From Roseobacter sp. (lineage in GTDB: Bacteria; Pseudomonadota; Alphaproteobacteria; Rhodobacterales; Rhodobacteraceae), in the NCBI GenBank assembly GCA_002731875.1, contig PCCY01000020.1, positions 143,944-207,943 of the forward strand: DNA of 64,000 bases, given 5' to 3'. Of the stretch, positions 45,280 to 54,375 are shown in pieces. The notes beneath the pieces were generated by a model. It saw nothing but the letters and a program-made list of their open reading frames with translations, did no database searches and was not told where the DNA came from. Every line of letters begins with the position of its first letter. Position 1 is the first letter of the stretch. A program made the position numbers and the translations under genes.

Positions 45280-45965
45280 TATACACCAGCCAGTTTGGGA
45301 ATGCCGTCCAGTTGTTTCAGAACATGCACCGGTGTCCACGGTAATCGGTCTACCGGATCGCTATTTCTGTTTACCCAGGCGGTGGTAAATCCATAGCCTG
45401 TCGCGGCCCCTGCGTCCCAACCGTTTGAGGACACGAACAAAACCTCGTCCTTGCTGCACCCGAATTGCTGGCCCACCAGGTCATAGACCCGGGAATCGGG
45501 TTTGAAGACCCCGACCGTTTCGACCGATAGCAGAACATCCAACGTGCCGCCGATACCGGCTGAGTCGACGGCCCCTTGCAGCATCGCAGGCGATCCGTTC
45601 GACAGGATCGCCGTGTTCAACCCCGCGTCTTTCAGGGTTTGCAGCATTTCTGGCACCTCGGGATACGCCTGCAACTCCCAATACAGGGCCAACAACCGCT
45701 CTCTTAGCGGAGCGTTGCCATCATGCCCGGTCTTTTCCAGAGCCCAGTCCAGCCCATCCTGGGTGACTTGCCAAAAATCGTCATGCGCCCCGGTCACGGC
45801 ACGCAGCCAGGAATAATTCAGCTGCTTTTGGCGCCAATGCTCCGCCACCTGCGGCCAATCGTTCCGCAATGCGGCGAAATCCGGTTCGGATGCAGCTTGC
45901 CGTGCGGCGGCGGTGACATCGAAAAGTGTACCATATGCGTCAAAAACGCAGGTCGTGATCGGCAT
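45279..45965 (-). CDS. Haloacid dehalogenase type II
   Basis: A 228-residue HAD-superfamily enzyme of the L-2-haloacid dehalogenase class. The nucleophile aspartate is in VFDAYGTLFDV near residue 9, WRQKQLNYSWLRA holds the substrate arginine, ILSNGSPAML holds the serine-asparagine pair, FKPDSRVYDL holds the lysine, and FVSSNGWDAGAA completes the site. These residues are all present, which supports a working 2-haloacid dehalogenase rather than a general phosphatase. AAAGGA upstream fixes the ATG at 45965. It is first in the coupled dehalogenase-hydrolase-dehydratase run. Confidence 0.9.
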   Translation of the reverse strand: MPITTCVFDAYGTLFDVTAAARQAASEPDFAALRNDWPQVAEHWRQKQLNYSWLRAVTGAHDDFWQVTQDGLDWALEKTGHDGNAPLRERLLALYWELQAYPEVPEMLQTLKDAGLNTAILSNGSPAMLQGAVDSAGIGGTLDVLLSVETVGVFKPDSRVYDLVGQQFGCSKDEVLFVSSNGWDAGAATGYGFTTAWVNRNSDPVDRLPWTPVHVLKQLDGIPKLAGV

Positions 45966-46149
45966 GTATTGTCCTTTCGGATTGTTCACGCAGCACAGTG
46001 CCACGGCCCGCAGGGACAGAAAAGGCCGAAAAACCGGAGCCAAGGGGGTTTACGGCGGCGCGCAGGCTTGAAACACTAAGCACCGAACCCGGAGCACCCG
46101 CGCAGATACGCGGCCTCCTGTATTTAATCATCAATGATAGGAATATTTT

Positions 46150-46578
46150 ATGACGCAGGTTAAAGCCGGCGATACGGTCGCTATCCACTATACTGGCACG
46201 TTACTTGACGGCAGCACGTTTGACAGCTCGGAAGGTCGCGAGCCGTTGGAGTTCGTGGTCGGGTCCGGCCAAATCATTCCCGGCCTTGATGTTGCGCTTC
46301 CCGGTATGGAAGTCGGCGACAACAAGATCGTCAAGATCGGCAGTGACGATGCCTACGGGCCGCTGAACCCGGAAATGCGCCAGGCTGTGCCACGCGAAGG
46401 GATTCCGGCGGATATCCCTCTCGAGGTGGGTACCCAGCTACAAATGCAAACCCCGGATGGTCAGGCCATGCCGGTGACGGTCGTCGAAGTAGATGATGCA
46501 ACCGTGACCCTGGATGCAAACCACCCATTGGCGGGCAAAGATCTGCAATTTGACATCAAGCTGGTGAAAATCGCCTGA
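46150..46578 (+). CDS. FKBP-type peptidyl-prolyl isomerase (SlyD-like)
   Basis: A 142-residue cytosolic prolyl isomerase. The FKBP core begins VAIHYTGTLLDGSTFDSSEG and continues FVVGSGQIIPGLDVALPGME, with the insert-in-flap domain around residues 65-120 (YGPLNPEMRQAVPREG). This is the SlyD arrangement, but the histidine-rich metal-binding tail of E. coli SlyD is missing; it ends DLQFDIKLVKIA. It probably acts as a folding catalyst and chaperone. A weak AGGAA lies six bases before the ATG. A 9-bp hairpin follows the stop. Confidence 0.9.
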   Translation: MTQVKAGDTVAIHYTGTLLDGSTFDSSEGREPLEFVVGSGQIIPGLDVALPGMEVGDNKIVKIGSDDAYGPLNPEMRQAVPREGIPADIPLEVGTQLQMQTPDGQAMPVTVVEVDDATVTLDANHPLAGKDLQFDIKLVKIA

Positions 46579-46597
46579 TACCGCCTGACCAAGACGT

Positions 46598-46620
46598 CGG
46601 TGCGGGGACTGCCCGCACCG
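46598..46620 (+). terminator. Hairpin after the FKBP gene
   Basis: A perfect 9-bp stem, CGGTGCGGG (46598-46606) with CCCGCACCG (46612-46620) and a five-base loop. No T tract follows, so it may be a pause site, mRNA-stability element or weak terminator. Confidence 0.6.
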
Positions 46621-46729
46621 CGGCCCGCCCCCCCCGGTGCAGGCGATTGCGCGGTACAACGCGCAACGCTGGGGCGGCCTGCCGAAGATTATGCTCGAAA
46701 CCCGGCGCTGCCCGCAGTAAGCAGCGACC

Positions 46730-47842
46730 ATGGATACACAACACACTTTTGATATTTTCATTGTCGCGTCGCCGGGTCTCGAAGATATCCTGCTGAACGA
46801 AGTTATCGAAAAAGGCTTCGCCAATCCGTTGGTATCACCCGGAGGTATCACCATCCAGGGCGGCTGGTCCGATGTCTGGCGGGCAAACCTGGAACTCCGC
46901 GGGGCCACGCGGGTGTTGGCGCGAATTGGCTCGTTCATGGCGTTCCATCTGGCACAGCTCGATAAGCGGGCCCGGAAATTCCCCTGGGCACAGATATTGC
47001 GCCCCGACGTGCCGGTGCGCGTCCAGGTCACAACCAAGGCTTCACGGATCTACCATGCCGGTGCCGCGACCCAGCGGATCGAAACGGCCCTGCACGAGAG
47101 CCTGGGTGCCACGATCTCACCAGAAGCAGCCCTGGTGCTGAAGGTACGGATCGACGATAATGTGGTGACGATCAGCCTCGATACCTCCGGTGAATCTCTG
47201 CACAAACGTGGCCACAAGGAAGCCGTCGGCAAAGCCCCGATGCGCGAAACCCTCGCTGCGCTCTTGCTGGGCAAGGCCGGCTACCGCGGCACGGAAACAG
47301 TCGTCGACCCCATGTGCGGTTCGGGTACATTCGTGATCGAAGCCGCAGAGATCGCTTTGGGGTTGAACCCAGGCCGCAGCCGCCAATTTGCCTTCGAATC
47401 CCTGGCCTCTTTCGACGCTGACGCCTTTGCCGCACTGCGCAACACTGCCCCGAAATCAACCAACCTGCGTTTCTTCGGATCGGACCGTGACGCAGGTGCC
47501 ATCCGTATGAGCCGCGCCAATGCCGAACGTGCAGGCGTGTCGGATCTGACCAATTTCGAAAACCACGCAGCGGGTCAGTTGCAACCCCCGCCAGGGGGGC
47601 CGGGGTTGGTTATGGTAAACCCACCCTATGGCGGCCGCATCGGCAACAAGAAATTGCTCTACCCGCTATACGCAACTTTAGGTCAAACATTGCTGGATCG
47701 GTTCAAGGGCTGGCGTGTCGGTCTGGTGACCTCCGAACCGCCGCTGGCCAAGGCCACAGGCCTGCCCTGGAAGCCGCAGGGTGCCGCCATCGCCCACGGC
47801 GGCATGAAGGTGTGGTTCTATCAGACCCCACCGTTGCAATAG
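46730..47842 (+). CDS. THUMP-domain class I RNA methyltransferase
   Basis: A 370-residue SAM-dependent methyltransferase related to the RlmL guanine-N2 methyltransferase part. Residues about 1-160 form the N-terminal ferredoxin-like and THUMP region (DIFIVASPGLEDILLNEVIE at the start; GESLHKRGHKEAVGKAPMRE closes it). The catalytic part has VDPMCGSGTFVIEAAEIAL near 190 as SAM motif and VNPPYGGRIGNK near 300, the NPPY motif for methylating a base amino group. A role in rRNA or tRNA modification is expected. It starts at an ATG that follows a poorly matched ribosome site. It is monocistronic. Confidence 0.88.
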   Translation: MDTQHTFDIFIVASPGLEDILLNEVIEKGFANPLVSPGGITIQGGWSDVWRANLELRGATRVLARIGSFMAFHLAQLDKRARKFPWAQILRPDVPVRVQVTTKASRIYHAGAATQRIETALHESLGATISPEAALVLKVRIDDNVVTISLDTSGESLHKRGHKEAVGKAPMRETLAALLLGKAGYRGTETVVDPMCGSGTFVIEAAEIALGLNPGRSRQFAFESLASFDADAFAALRNTAPKSTNLRFFGSDRDAGAIRMSRANAERAGVSDLTNFENHAAGQLQPPPGGPGLVMVNPPYGGRIGNKKLLYPLYATLGQTLLDRFKGWRVGLVTSEPPLAKATGLPWKPQGAAIAHGGMKVWFYQTPPLQ

Positions 47843-47851
47843 GGCCACGGG

Positions 47852-47898
47852 CCTTCCAAATGGCATGAAATCCCGGGGTCCGGGGCAGCGCCCCGGTC
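47852..47898 (-). repeat. Dispersed hairpin repeat, copy 6
   Basis: CTTCCAAATGGCATGAAATC then CCGGGG-TCC-GGGGCAGCGCCCCGG. The first part matches copy 5; the stem GGGGC-AG-CGCCCC shows the same G/C architecture with changed length. It lies between convergent methyltransferase and fabI genes. Confidence 0.7.
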
Positions 47899-47922
47899 CG
47901 TCAGCGACACGTCAAACAACGT

Positions 47923-48714
47923 TTAGAGATTTTCCGCCTGCGGCATGCCCAGGATATGAAACCCACCGTCTACCCGAATGGTTTCGCCGGTCGTGCAGGC
48001 CCCGGCATCCGATACCAGATAGACGGCGGTTCCGCCGACAGCTTCCAATGTCGCATTCGCACGCAACGGGGCGTTCTGATCGGTATGTTTATAGGTTTTT
48101 CGCGCCCCGCCAATCGCGGCACCGGCAAGCGTCTTCATCGGTCCGGGGCTGATTGCATTGACGCGAATGCCCTCGGGTCCAAGGTCATTGGCCAGATAAC
48201 GCGTAGCGGATTCAAGGGCCGCCTTGGCGACACCCATCACGTTGTAATTTGGGACAACCCGGTTCGACCCCTGATATGTCAGCGTCAGCAGCGTGCCGCC
48301 GTTTTCTTTCATCAAGGGATGCGCTCGGCGGGCAATTTCGATGAAGGAATACGCCGAGATGTCCAGCGAGTGTTTGAAATTCTCACGTGACGTATCCATG
48401 AAGCGCCCCGTCAGTTCGGACTTGTCCGAAAACGCAATGGCGTGCACCACAAAATCTATCGTAGGCCAACGTGCCCCAAGCTGGTCAAATGCCCGGTCAA
48501 GTGATGCGTCATCGGTCACATCGACATCTACCATGAAATCCGAACCAACGCTCTGCGCCAATGGTTTAAGCCGGGTCCCGAACGCATCGCCCTGATAGGT
48601 AAACGCCACTTCCGCTCCGGCTTCGGCCATGGCGCGCGCGATACCCCAAGCGATCGACCTCTCATTCGCGACACCCATGATCAGGCCGCGTTTTCCCTTA
48701 AGCATACCAGACAT
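47923..48714 (-). CDS. fabI: Enoyl-ACP reductase (NADH)
   Basis: It completes each elongation cycle of type II fatty acid synthesis. This 263-residue short-chain dehydrogenase has the FabI pattern GLIMGVANERSIAWGIARAM at the start, and the catalytic Tyr-x6-Lys pair in NYNVMGVAKAALES. The MKTLAGAAI substrate loop is near 205. It follows fabB by 9 bp and fabA upstream on the same strand, so fabA-fabB-fabI is one operon divergent from irr. Confidence 0.95.
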   Translation of the reverse strand: MSGMLKGKRGLIMGVANERSIAWGIARAMAEAGAEVAFTYQGDAFGTRLKPLAQSVGSDFMVDVDVTDDASLDRAFDQLGARWPTIDFVVHAIAFSDKSELTGRFMDTSRENFKHSLDISAYSFIEIARRAHPLMKENGGTLLTLTYQGSNRVVPNYNVMGVAKAALESATRYLANDLGPEGIRVNAISPGPMKTLAGAAIGGARKTYKHTDQNAPLRANATLEAVGGTAVYLVSDAGACTTGETIRVDGGFHILGMPQAENL

Positions 48715-48723
48715 CTGCGGCCC

Positions 48724-49953
48724 TTATTCTTTGAATTTGGAAAGGATCATCGACCCGTTGGTGCCACCAAACCCGAACGAGTTGGTCATCACCGAATCCA
48801 GCTGTGCGTTGTCAACTCGTTCCAGCGCGATTTCCGACGGGTCCAGCTTCGGGTCGAGATCGAAGACATTGATCGATTTTGCGATGAAATCGTCCTTGAG
48901 CATCAGCAGGCAAAAAATCGCTTCCAACGCTCCGGCGGCCCCTTGGGCATGACCGGTCATGGATTTGGTCGAACTCACCGGCGGGGTATTGCCTTGCCCG
49001 AAAACCCGGCGGACCGCTTCGATCTCGCCGACGTCGCCCACCGGCGTCGATGTTCCATGCGCATTGATATAGTCGACTTTCCGCCCCTCGGGCAGGGTTT
49101 GCAAGGCCAACCGCATGGCGCGCTCGCCGCCTTCGCCCGACGGTGCCACCATGTCATGACCATCCGATGTGGCTGCATAACCGGTTACTTCGGCATAGAT
49201 CGTTGCCCCGCGCGCTTTGGCGTGCTCAAGCTCTTCGAGCACCACCATACCGCCGCCACCAGATATCACGAACCCGTCGCGATTGGCGTCAAATGCCCGG
49301 CTCGCAGTTTCGGGGGCATCGTTGTATTTGCTGCTCATGGCACCCATCGCGTCAAACAGGCACGACAGGGTCCAGTCGAGCTCTTCTCCGCCGCCTGCAA
49401 ACATGATGTCTTGCTTGCCCATCATGATCTGCTCTGCCGCGTTGCCGATACAGTGCAGCGATGTTGAGCAAGCGGAGGTGATGGAATAGTTGATGCCTTT
49501 GATCTTGAAGGCGGTCGAGAGGTTTGCGCTGACTGTCGATGACATGGATTTCGGAACCGCGAAAGGCCCGATCCGCTTGGTCGCACCGGTGTCTTTCACG
49601 ATGTTATGCGCGGTGAATATCGCCGAAGTCGAAGGACCACCGGACCCGGCGACCAGACCGGTGCGCGGGTTGCTGATCTGATCCTCGGTCAGCCCTGCGT
49701 CGGCGATGGCCTGACCCATGGCAAGGTAAGCATATCCTGCACCGTCACCCATGAAGCGTAACGTGCGTTTGTCGATATGATCGGCAAGATTGATCTTGAG
49801 TGTGCCGGCGACCCGGCTGCGAAACCCGTGCTCGGCCATTTCCGGGCTCGCGACAATGCCGCTGGTCCCGGACATGAGAGATGCACGCACTTCCTCAGCG
49901 TTATTCCCGATGGATGAGACAATCCCTAACCCTGTGACGACGACGCGGCGCAT
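48724..49953 (-). CDS. fabB: Beta-ketoacyl-ACP synthase I
   Basis: It condenses malonyl-ACP with the unsaturated and saturated acyl chain. This is a 409-residue thiolase-fold enzyme. The nucleophile cysteine is in [19 protein letters not shown] near 163, the two catalytic histidines are in [11 protein letters not shown] near 298 and [12 protein letters not shown] near 333, and the lysine is in [10 protein letters not shown]. FabB with FabA directs unsaturated fatty acid synthesis. fabA lies 127 bp upstream and fabI 9 bp downstream. Confidence 0.95.
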   Translation of the reverse strand: MRRVVVTGLGIVSSIGNNAEEVRASLMSGTSGIVASPEMAEHGFRSRVAGTLKINLADHIDKRTLRFMGDGAGYAYLAMGQAIADAGLTEDQISNPRTGLVAGSGGPSTSAIFTAHNIVKDTGATKRIGPFAVPKSMSSTVSANLSTAFKIKGINYSITSACSTSLHCIGNAAEQIMMGKQDIMFAGGGEELDWTLSCLFDAMGAMSSKYNDAPETASRAFDANRDGFVISGGGGMVVLEELEHAKARGATIYAEVTGYAATSDGHDMVAPSGEGGERAMRLALQTLPEGRKVDYINAHGTSTPVGDVGEIEAVRRVFGQGNTPPVSSTKSMTGHAQGAAGALEAIFCLLMLKDDFIAKSINVFDLDPKLDPSEIALERVDNAQLDSVMTNSFGFGGTNGSMILSKFKE

Positions 49954-50079
49954 GGCGCTCTCCTTGATCTTTCGGGCCTCGGCCCAGTTTGTCGCACGCT
50001 TGGCATCCTCATGGGTACTTGCCGCGCGTTCAATCCCCGTTTGCCGCCATTAGGGCGACAAATCAAGTCATCTGTCGGC

Positions 50080-50589
50080 TCAGCTTTCCGACAGGGCGAC
50101 CTTCATGTCCTTGACCATATAGATGACTTCGCCGTCGGCTTCGACGATGCCGTCGGCCACACCCATGGTAAGGCGGCGCGTCTGGATGGCTTTGGTAAAG
50201 TCGATCTTGTAGGTCAGCATCTTGCGGTCGGGGCGTACCATGCCGGTCAGCTTCACTTCGCCCACGCCAAGCGCATAACCGCGCCCCTGCCAGCCGCGCC
50301 AGCCCAGGTTGAAACCGGTAAGCTGCCACAGACCGTCAAGGCCAAGGCAGCCCGGCATGATCGGGTTGCCGGGGAAGTGGCAGTCAAAGAACCACAGGTC
50401 GGGCGTGATGTCGAATTCTGCGGTAATATGACCCTTGCCGTGCGCGCCCCCGTCGGCGGATACATCTGTAATCCGGTCCATCATCAGCATCGGCGGGGCA
50501 GGCAGTTGCGCATTTCCCGGACCGAAAAGTTCACCACGGGCACATTTAAGCAGACCTTCTTTGTCGAAACTGGTGGGGTAATCGGCCAT
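50080..50589 (-). CDS. fabA: 3-hydroxydecanoyl-ACP dehydratase/isomerase
   Basis: It dehydrates and isomerises the ten-carbon intermediate to the cis-3 form, the branch point to unsaturated fatty acids. The 169-residue hotdog enzyme has the catalytic histidine in [20 protein letters not shown] near 70 and the aspartate in the same block. The length is exactly usual. The fabA-fabB-fabI order, divergent from irr, is conserved in alphaproteobacteria. The 160 bp between fabA and irr holds both promoters. Confidence 0.95.
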   Translation of the reverse strand: MADYPTSFDKEGLLKCARGELFGPGNAQLPAPPMLMMDRITDVSADGGAHGKGHITAEFDITPDLWFFDCHFPGNPIMPGCLGLDGLWQLTGFNLGWRGWQGRGYALGVGEVKLTGMVRPDRKMLTYKIDFTKAIQTRRLTMGVADGIVEADGEVIYMVKDMKVALSES

Positions 50590-50749
50590 ATTGTCGCGGC
50601 TCCTGCGGTCAGAATTTCAAGTTCATAGCGGTCTAGCATTGCGCAGATGGTGCCCGCAAGGGTGCAGGTGCCAAGGTCATTCAGGGTTTTTATTTGAAAA
50701 CCATGCACTTTGTCCTCTATATATATCCCGAATGGCCCAAGAGTGTGTA

Positions 50750-51178
50750 ATGACCCAAGTGATGCAGAAGATCAGTTCCGATTGGTTATCGAAGGCCGGC
50801 CTGCGGCCAACCCGGCAACGAATGACACTTGCGCAGCTTTTGGTGGGCGATGGTCAACATCGACACGTGACGGCCGAAAGCCTGTTTGACGCGGCCAAGG
50901 GGCAGGGCGATGCGGTCTCACTGGCCACGGTCTACAATACCTTGCGCGCCTTTTGTGACGCCGGATTGATGCAAGAGGTTACCGTGGACGGGTCGAAAAG
51001 CTATTTCGACACCAACACCCATGACCACCCGCATTTTTTCTGGGAGGACGAGGGTTGCCTGACCGACGCGCCTTCGGATCAGCTGGTGATAGCGAAGCTC
51101 CCCGAAGCACCGGACGGGGCCGAAATCGCATCGGTCGATGTGGTTATCCGTCTGCGCCGCAAATCCTCACCGCGTTAG
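50750..51178 (+). CDS. irr: Iron response regulator Irr (Fur family)
   Basis: A 142-residue Fur-family repressor that in alphaproteobacteria senses iron through haem. The winged helix is about residues 10-85, with SLATVYNTLRAFCDAGLMQE as recognition helix. The histidine-rich loop NTHDHPHFFWEDEG is the Irr haem/metal motif, where Fur has a different H-x-H-x-x-C pattern. The C-terminal zinc cysteine pairs of Fur are missing, as in Irr. Start choice: AAGAG before the ATG at 50750; an ATG at 50732 is possible. It is divergent from fabA. Confidence 0.92.
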   Translation: MTQVMQKISSDWLSKAGLRPTRQRMTLAQLLVGDGQHRHVTAESLFDAAKGQGDAVSLATVYNTLRAFCDAGLMQEVTVDGSKSYFDTNTHDHPHFFWEDEGCLTDAPSDQLVIAKLPEAPDGAEIASVDVVIRLRRKSSPR

Positions 51179-51261
51179 ACCGATCGCGCCCATTGGCGTG
51201 GCCGTAGGGACACCCCCGGACCTGGCGTTTCATCGGCCGGGTTTTGACGCGAAAAGAAATT

Positions 51262-52131
51262 TTAAAACCATTGTCCCGGCTCCATCAGGCCCAAATCCAA
51301 GAGCTGGCGTGAGTGCCATTCGAACGGCGCGGAGTTGTGCCACTTGAACGTATGGATATCGAACGTGCTACCTGGATTTCTTTTCAAGGCCTTGGCCGTG
51401 CGGAATGAACATACCGCCGCTGTGAGGTTATGGTGCCAGGGGCAGGCGTAGGTATTATATTCTTCGTCGTTGAAAGTAAAATTCGTCTGCAGGCGCAGGC
51501 CCGGTTTGGCCTTGAACAGAGATATCCTGTCGATCCTGCGCCGGGACGCGGGGACGTGCTCCTCGAACCGCCAACGCAGTCCGCCGTAAAAATCCAACTG
51601 GCGGTCTTTGGGAGGTGCCTCAATAGTGTCGCCGGGGCGGGCAAGCGCGTAATAGCCCGAGCGGTCCATATGCGCCTGATCCAGCGATACCGCGTTGGGA
51701 TACCTGTCCAGATCTTCTGCATAAAGGTCAACGACATACGTAAGCATCGCATCCCGTCGCTCTTCGGTGTGAAAGCCCAGCATTTCGCCGATGCTGCGCG
51801 TTTCACAAAACGGGTAGAACAGATATTCAGCATTGTAGCAGAAATACAGCCACTGCCCGGGTGCGGCGTCAATCATCCGGTTGACGGCAGTCTCCAGCGC
51901 TAGGTCCCTGTCGGGGTCATAGTCAATGCGAATGACGGTCCCGGCCACATCGCGCGCCAGTTCAAAGCTGGGCGGCATCAACACGATCACCTGGGAAAAC
52001 CTGTATTGCTGGTGATGCCTTACGGTGGTGTCGATCTCAACGTCATCTTCCACAAGGATCAGGGCGATCGGACCCTTTGCCAACGCGGCTTGCCCTTCGC
52101 TTAAAAAGTGATCAAGACTGCGATATTGCAT
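51262..52131 (-). CDS. Conserved-looking protein, glycosyltransferase-like, function unknown
   Basis: A 289-residue soluble protein with an N-terminal alpha/beta part: ALILVEDDVEIDTTVRHHQQ, then FSQVIVLMPPSFELARDVAG and YDPDRDLALETAVNRMIDAA. This resembles the start of a family 2 glycosyltransferase-like fold, and WLYFCYNAEYLFYPFCETRS carries aromatic residues. No clear DxD catalytic motif is placed with confidence. The C-terminal part is rich in tryptophan, histidine and phenylalanine (HTFKWHNSAPFEWHSRQLLD). It starts at 52131, convergent with irr. The family is not certain. Confidence 0.72.
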   Translation of the reverse strand: MQYRSLDHFLSEGQAALAKGPIALILVEDDVEIDTTVRHHQQYRFSQVIVLMPPSFELARDVAGTVIRIDYDPDRDLALETAVNRMIDAAPGQWLYFCYNAEYLFYPFCETRSIGEMLGFHTEERRDAMLTYVVDLYAEDLDRYPNAVSLDQAHMDRSGYYALARPGDTIEAPPKDRQLDFYGGLRWRFEEHVPASRRRIDRISLFKAKPGLRLQTNFTFNDEEYNTYACPWHHNLTAAVCSFRTAKALKRNPGSTFDIHTFKWHNSAPFEWHSRQLLDLGLMEPGQWF

Positions 52132-52245
52132 GAAACCCCGACGTCAGTGGATACCCTTTCTAGATCGGCTAAATCGGGACGCATTGCAAGACAACGCTGG
52201 CGCTGTTAGACCGCGTTTTTGCACTTCGTATCAACGGACCTTATC

Positions 52246-53565
52246 ATGACCGCGCCCAAAAAGCTGTTCATCAAGACCTATGGCTGCCAGATGAATGTTT
52301 ACGATAGTGAACGCATGGCCGAAGCCTTGGGCGATACCTATGTCGAAACCAAGACGGCCGCTGACGCCGACATGATCTTGCTGAACACCTGCCACATCCG
52401 TGAAAAAGCGGCGGAAAAGATATATTCCGAACTCGGTCGCCTGAAACCACTGAAGACCCAGAACCCCGATCTGAAGATCGGTGTCGCAGGGTGCGTTGCC
52501 CAGGCTGAAGGGGCTGAAATTATGCGCCGACAGCCCGCCGTCGATCTGGTGGTGGGGCCGCAATCGTATCACCGTCTGCCTGCAATGGAGGCCCGGGTGC
52601 GTTCCGGAAAAACTGCGCTTGATACGGATTTCCCCGAAGAGGACAAGTTCGACAAGATGAAGGGCAGGGGCAAAGCCCGGCGCGCACCTTCCGCGTTTCT
52701 GACAGTGCAGGAAGGATGCGACAAATTCTGCGCCTTTTGCGTGGTGCCCTATACACGCGGTGCCGAAGTGTCGCGCCCGGCAAGCCGGGTCCTGAACGAA
52801 GCGCGCGAATTGGTCGAACGCGGGGTTCGCGAGGTGACATTGCTGGGCCAGAACGTGAATGCCTATCATGGAGCCGGCCCCCAAGGTGCCGATTACACGC
52901 TTGCGCGTCTTATTCGTGAACTCGCGAAAATCGACGGGCTGGAGCGTATTCGTTATACCACCAGCCACCCCAACGATATGGATGATGAACTGATCGCCGC
53001 CCATGGCGAGGTTGAAAAGCTGATGCCCTATCTTCACCTTCCTGTGCAGTCGGGGTCAGATCGTATCCTCAAGCGGATGAACCGCAGCCACACCGCCGAA
53101 AGCTATCTCAGGCTGATCGAACGTATCCGCGCCGCCCGTCCCGACATCGTCATGTCGGGCGATTTCATCGTTGGCTTTCCTGAGGAGACCGACGCCGATT
53201 TCGAGGCGACGATGGATCTGGTCCGGACAGTGAACTATGGCTATGCCTATTCATTCAAGTATTCGACCCGTCCCGGCACCCCGGCAGCAGAGCGACCCCA
53301 GGTGGATGCGGCGGTGGCCGATGCGCGCCTTCAACGTTTGCAAGGGCTTATCACCGATCAGCAACGGGCCATTCAAGACGCGATGGTGGGGCGAGACCTT
53401 TCGGTTCTGGTCGAAAAAACCGGGCGTGACGACGGGCAGATGGTGGGCAAATCCGAATATCTTCATTCCGTTCATATCGACAACGCCCGGGCCGCGATAG
53501 GTGAGGTCGTAAAGGTAAGAATCGTAGACGCAAAAACCAATTCATTGACCGCGCATCAACTTTGA
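52246..53565 (+). CDS. miaB: tRNA-2-methylthio-N6-dimethylallyladenosine synthase
   Basis: A 439-residue radical-SAM methylthiotransferase that modifies adenosine 37 of tRNA. The N-terminal UPF0004 domain has cysteines in [24 protein letters not shown] and GVAGCVAQ for the second iron-sulfur cluster. The radical SAM motif is GCDKFCAFC (CxxxCxxC) near 147. The C-terminal TRAM domain begins near 370 ([17 protein letters not shown]). I start at the ATG 52246; a TTG at 52219 is less likely. In E. coli miaB precedes ybeZYX-lnt; here two envelope genes stand between. Confidence 0.95.
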   Translation: MTAPKKLFIKTYGCQMNVYDSERMAEALGDTYVETKTAADADMILLNTCHIREKAAEKIYSELGRLKPLKTQNPDLKIGVAGCVAQAEGAEIMRRQPAVDLVVGPQSYHRLPAMEARVRSGKTALDTDFPEEDKFDKMKGRGKARRAPSAFLTVQEGCDKFCAFCVVPYTRGAEVSRPASRVLNEARELVERGVREVTLLGQNVNAYHGAGPQGADYTLARLIRELAKIDGLERIRYTTSHPNDMDDELIAAHGEVEKLMPYLHLPVQSGSDRILKRMNRSHTAESYLRLIERIRAARPDIVMSGDFIVGFPEETDADFEATMDLVRTVNYGYAYSFKYSTRPGTPAAERPQVDAAVADARLQRLQGLITDQQRAIQDAMVGRDLSVLVEKTGRDDGQMVGKSEYLHSVHIDNARAAIGEVVKVRIVDAKTNSLTAHQL

Positions 53566-53604
53566 GACGAAAAAGCCAAGACGTCGGCCCGGCTGATTGT
53601 CATG

Positions 53605-53621
53605 CAATTGGTCCACAATTG
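53605..53621. promoter_or_regulatory. Paired CAATTG elements before the OmpA-like gene
   Basis: Two CAATTG palindromes (53605-53610 and 53616-53621) are 11 bp apart, about one helical turn, so a dimer could contact both on one DNA face. They are 167 bp upstream of the GTG start, ahead of an AT-rich stretch (ATAATATAATAAATACC). They may belong to a regulatory site; no factor is known. Confidence 0.3.
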
Positions 53622-53787
53622 TCGCGTATTGGCCTAAGTGTTGCCATAATATAATAAATACCGCTGCATTCTTACTTCACAGAACCGTTAATACCTCTTA
53701 ATCTCTCGATATTATTGCGGAAAGCTGCGGTGCTTCGGTGTCTTTGCGGTCTTTTCAGCGGGGGACATAAGAAAAAGGACGAAGGCT

Positions 53788-54363
53788 GTGTTAGACACAT
53801 TTTCCAAAGGGCTTCGGCTGTTCGCTGGTACGATGATCGCCGCGACATTCGTATTCCAGGCATCGGTTGTCGATGCTCAAACCAGATCGCAAGGTGGGCG
53901 CGACAAGGGGCAGTATATCCCTACGATCTGGGTTGACCCGGATGGGTGTGAGCACTGGGTGATGGATGACGGCGCAGAAGGGTACATGACCCCTAACGTC
54001 AGCCGCCAGGGCATTCCGGTCTGCCGCCGGGGCAATGTCTGCGGCGTCATGAATACCGATCAGTTTTTTGCGACTGACAGCTACCGTATCAATCAGCAAG
54101 GCAAGGCGCGTCTGGCCGAGTTTTTTAAAACTACCGGCGCGGTTTCGTATATCATCAACGGCCATACCGATAGCCGCGCCTCTGACGAATACAACATGAG
54201 GCTGTCGTTGAACCGGGCGAATTCGGTTGCGGTCATTGCCAAGCAAACCGGGGCACGTATCGCGGATGTCCGGGGTTACGGCGAACGTCTACCGGCGGCA
54301 CCGAACGGCACGGCGGCTGGCATGGCGAAGAATCGCCGTGTCGAAATTATCTGCATCCGCTAG
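53788..54363 (+). CDS. Exported OmpA-like peptidoglycan-binding protein with two-cysteine module
   Basis: A 191-residue exported protein. A signal peptide spans about residues 1-30 (FVFQASVVDA at its end). Residues 43-80 hold the module YIPTIWVDPDGCEHWVMDDG ... GIPVC, with cysteines at 54 and 79. Residues about 100-191 are an OmpA C-terminal domain: INGHTDSRASDEYNMRLSLN and GYGERLPAAP, ending KNRRVEIICIR, which binds peptidoglycan. The start is GTG at 53788 with an AAAGGACGAAGG ribosome site. The lipoprotein gene 12 bp downstream carries the same module, so the pair is one operon. Confidence 0.88.
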   Translation: MLDTFSKGLRLFAGTMIAATFVFQASVVDAQTRSQGGRDKGQYIPTIWVDPDGCEHWVMDDGAEGYMTPNVSRQGIPVCRRGNVCGVMNTDQFFATDSYRINQQGKARLAEFFKTTGAVSYIINGHTDSRASDEYNMRLSLNRANSVAVIAKQTGARIADVRGYGERLPAAPNGTAAGMAKNRRVEIICIR

Positions 54364-54375
54364 GGGGATAAGAAC

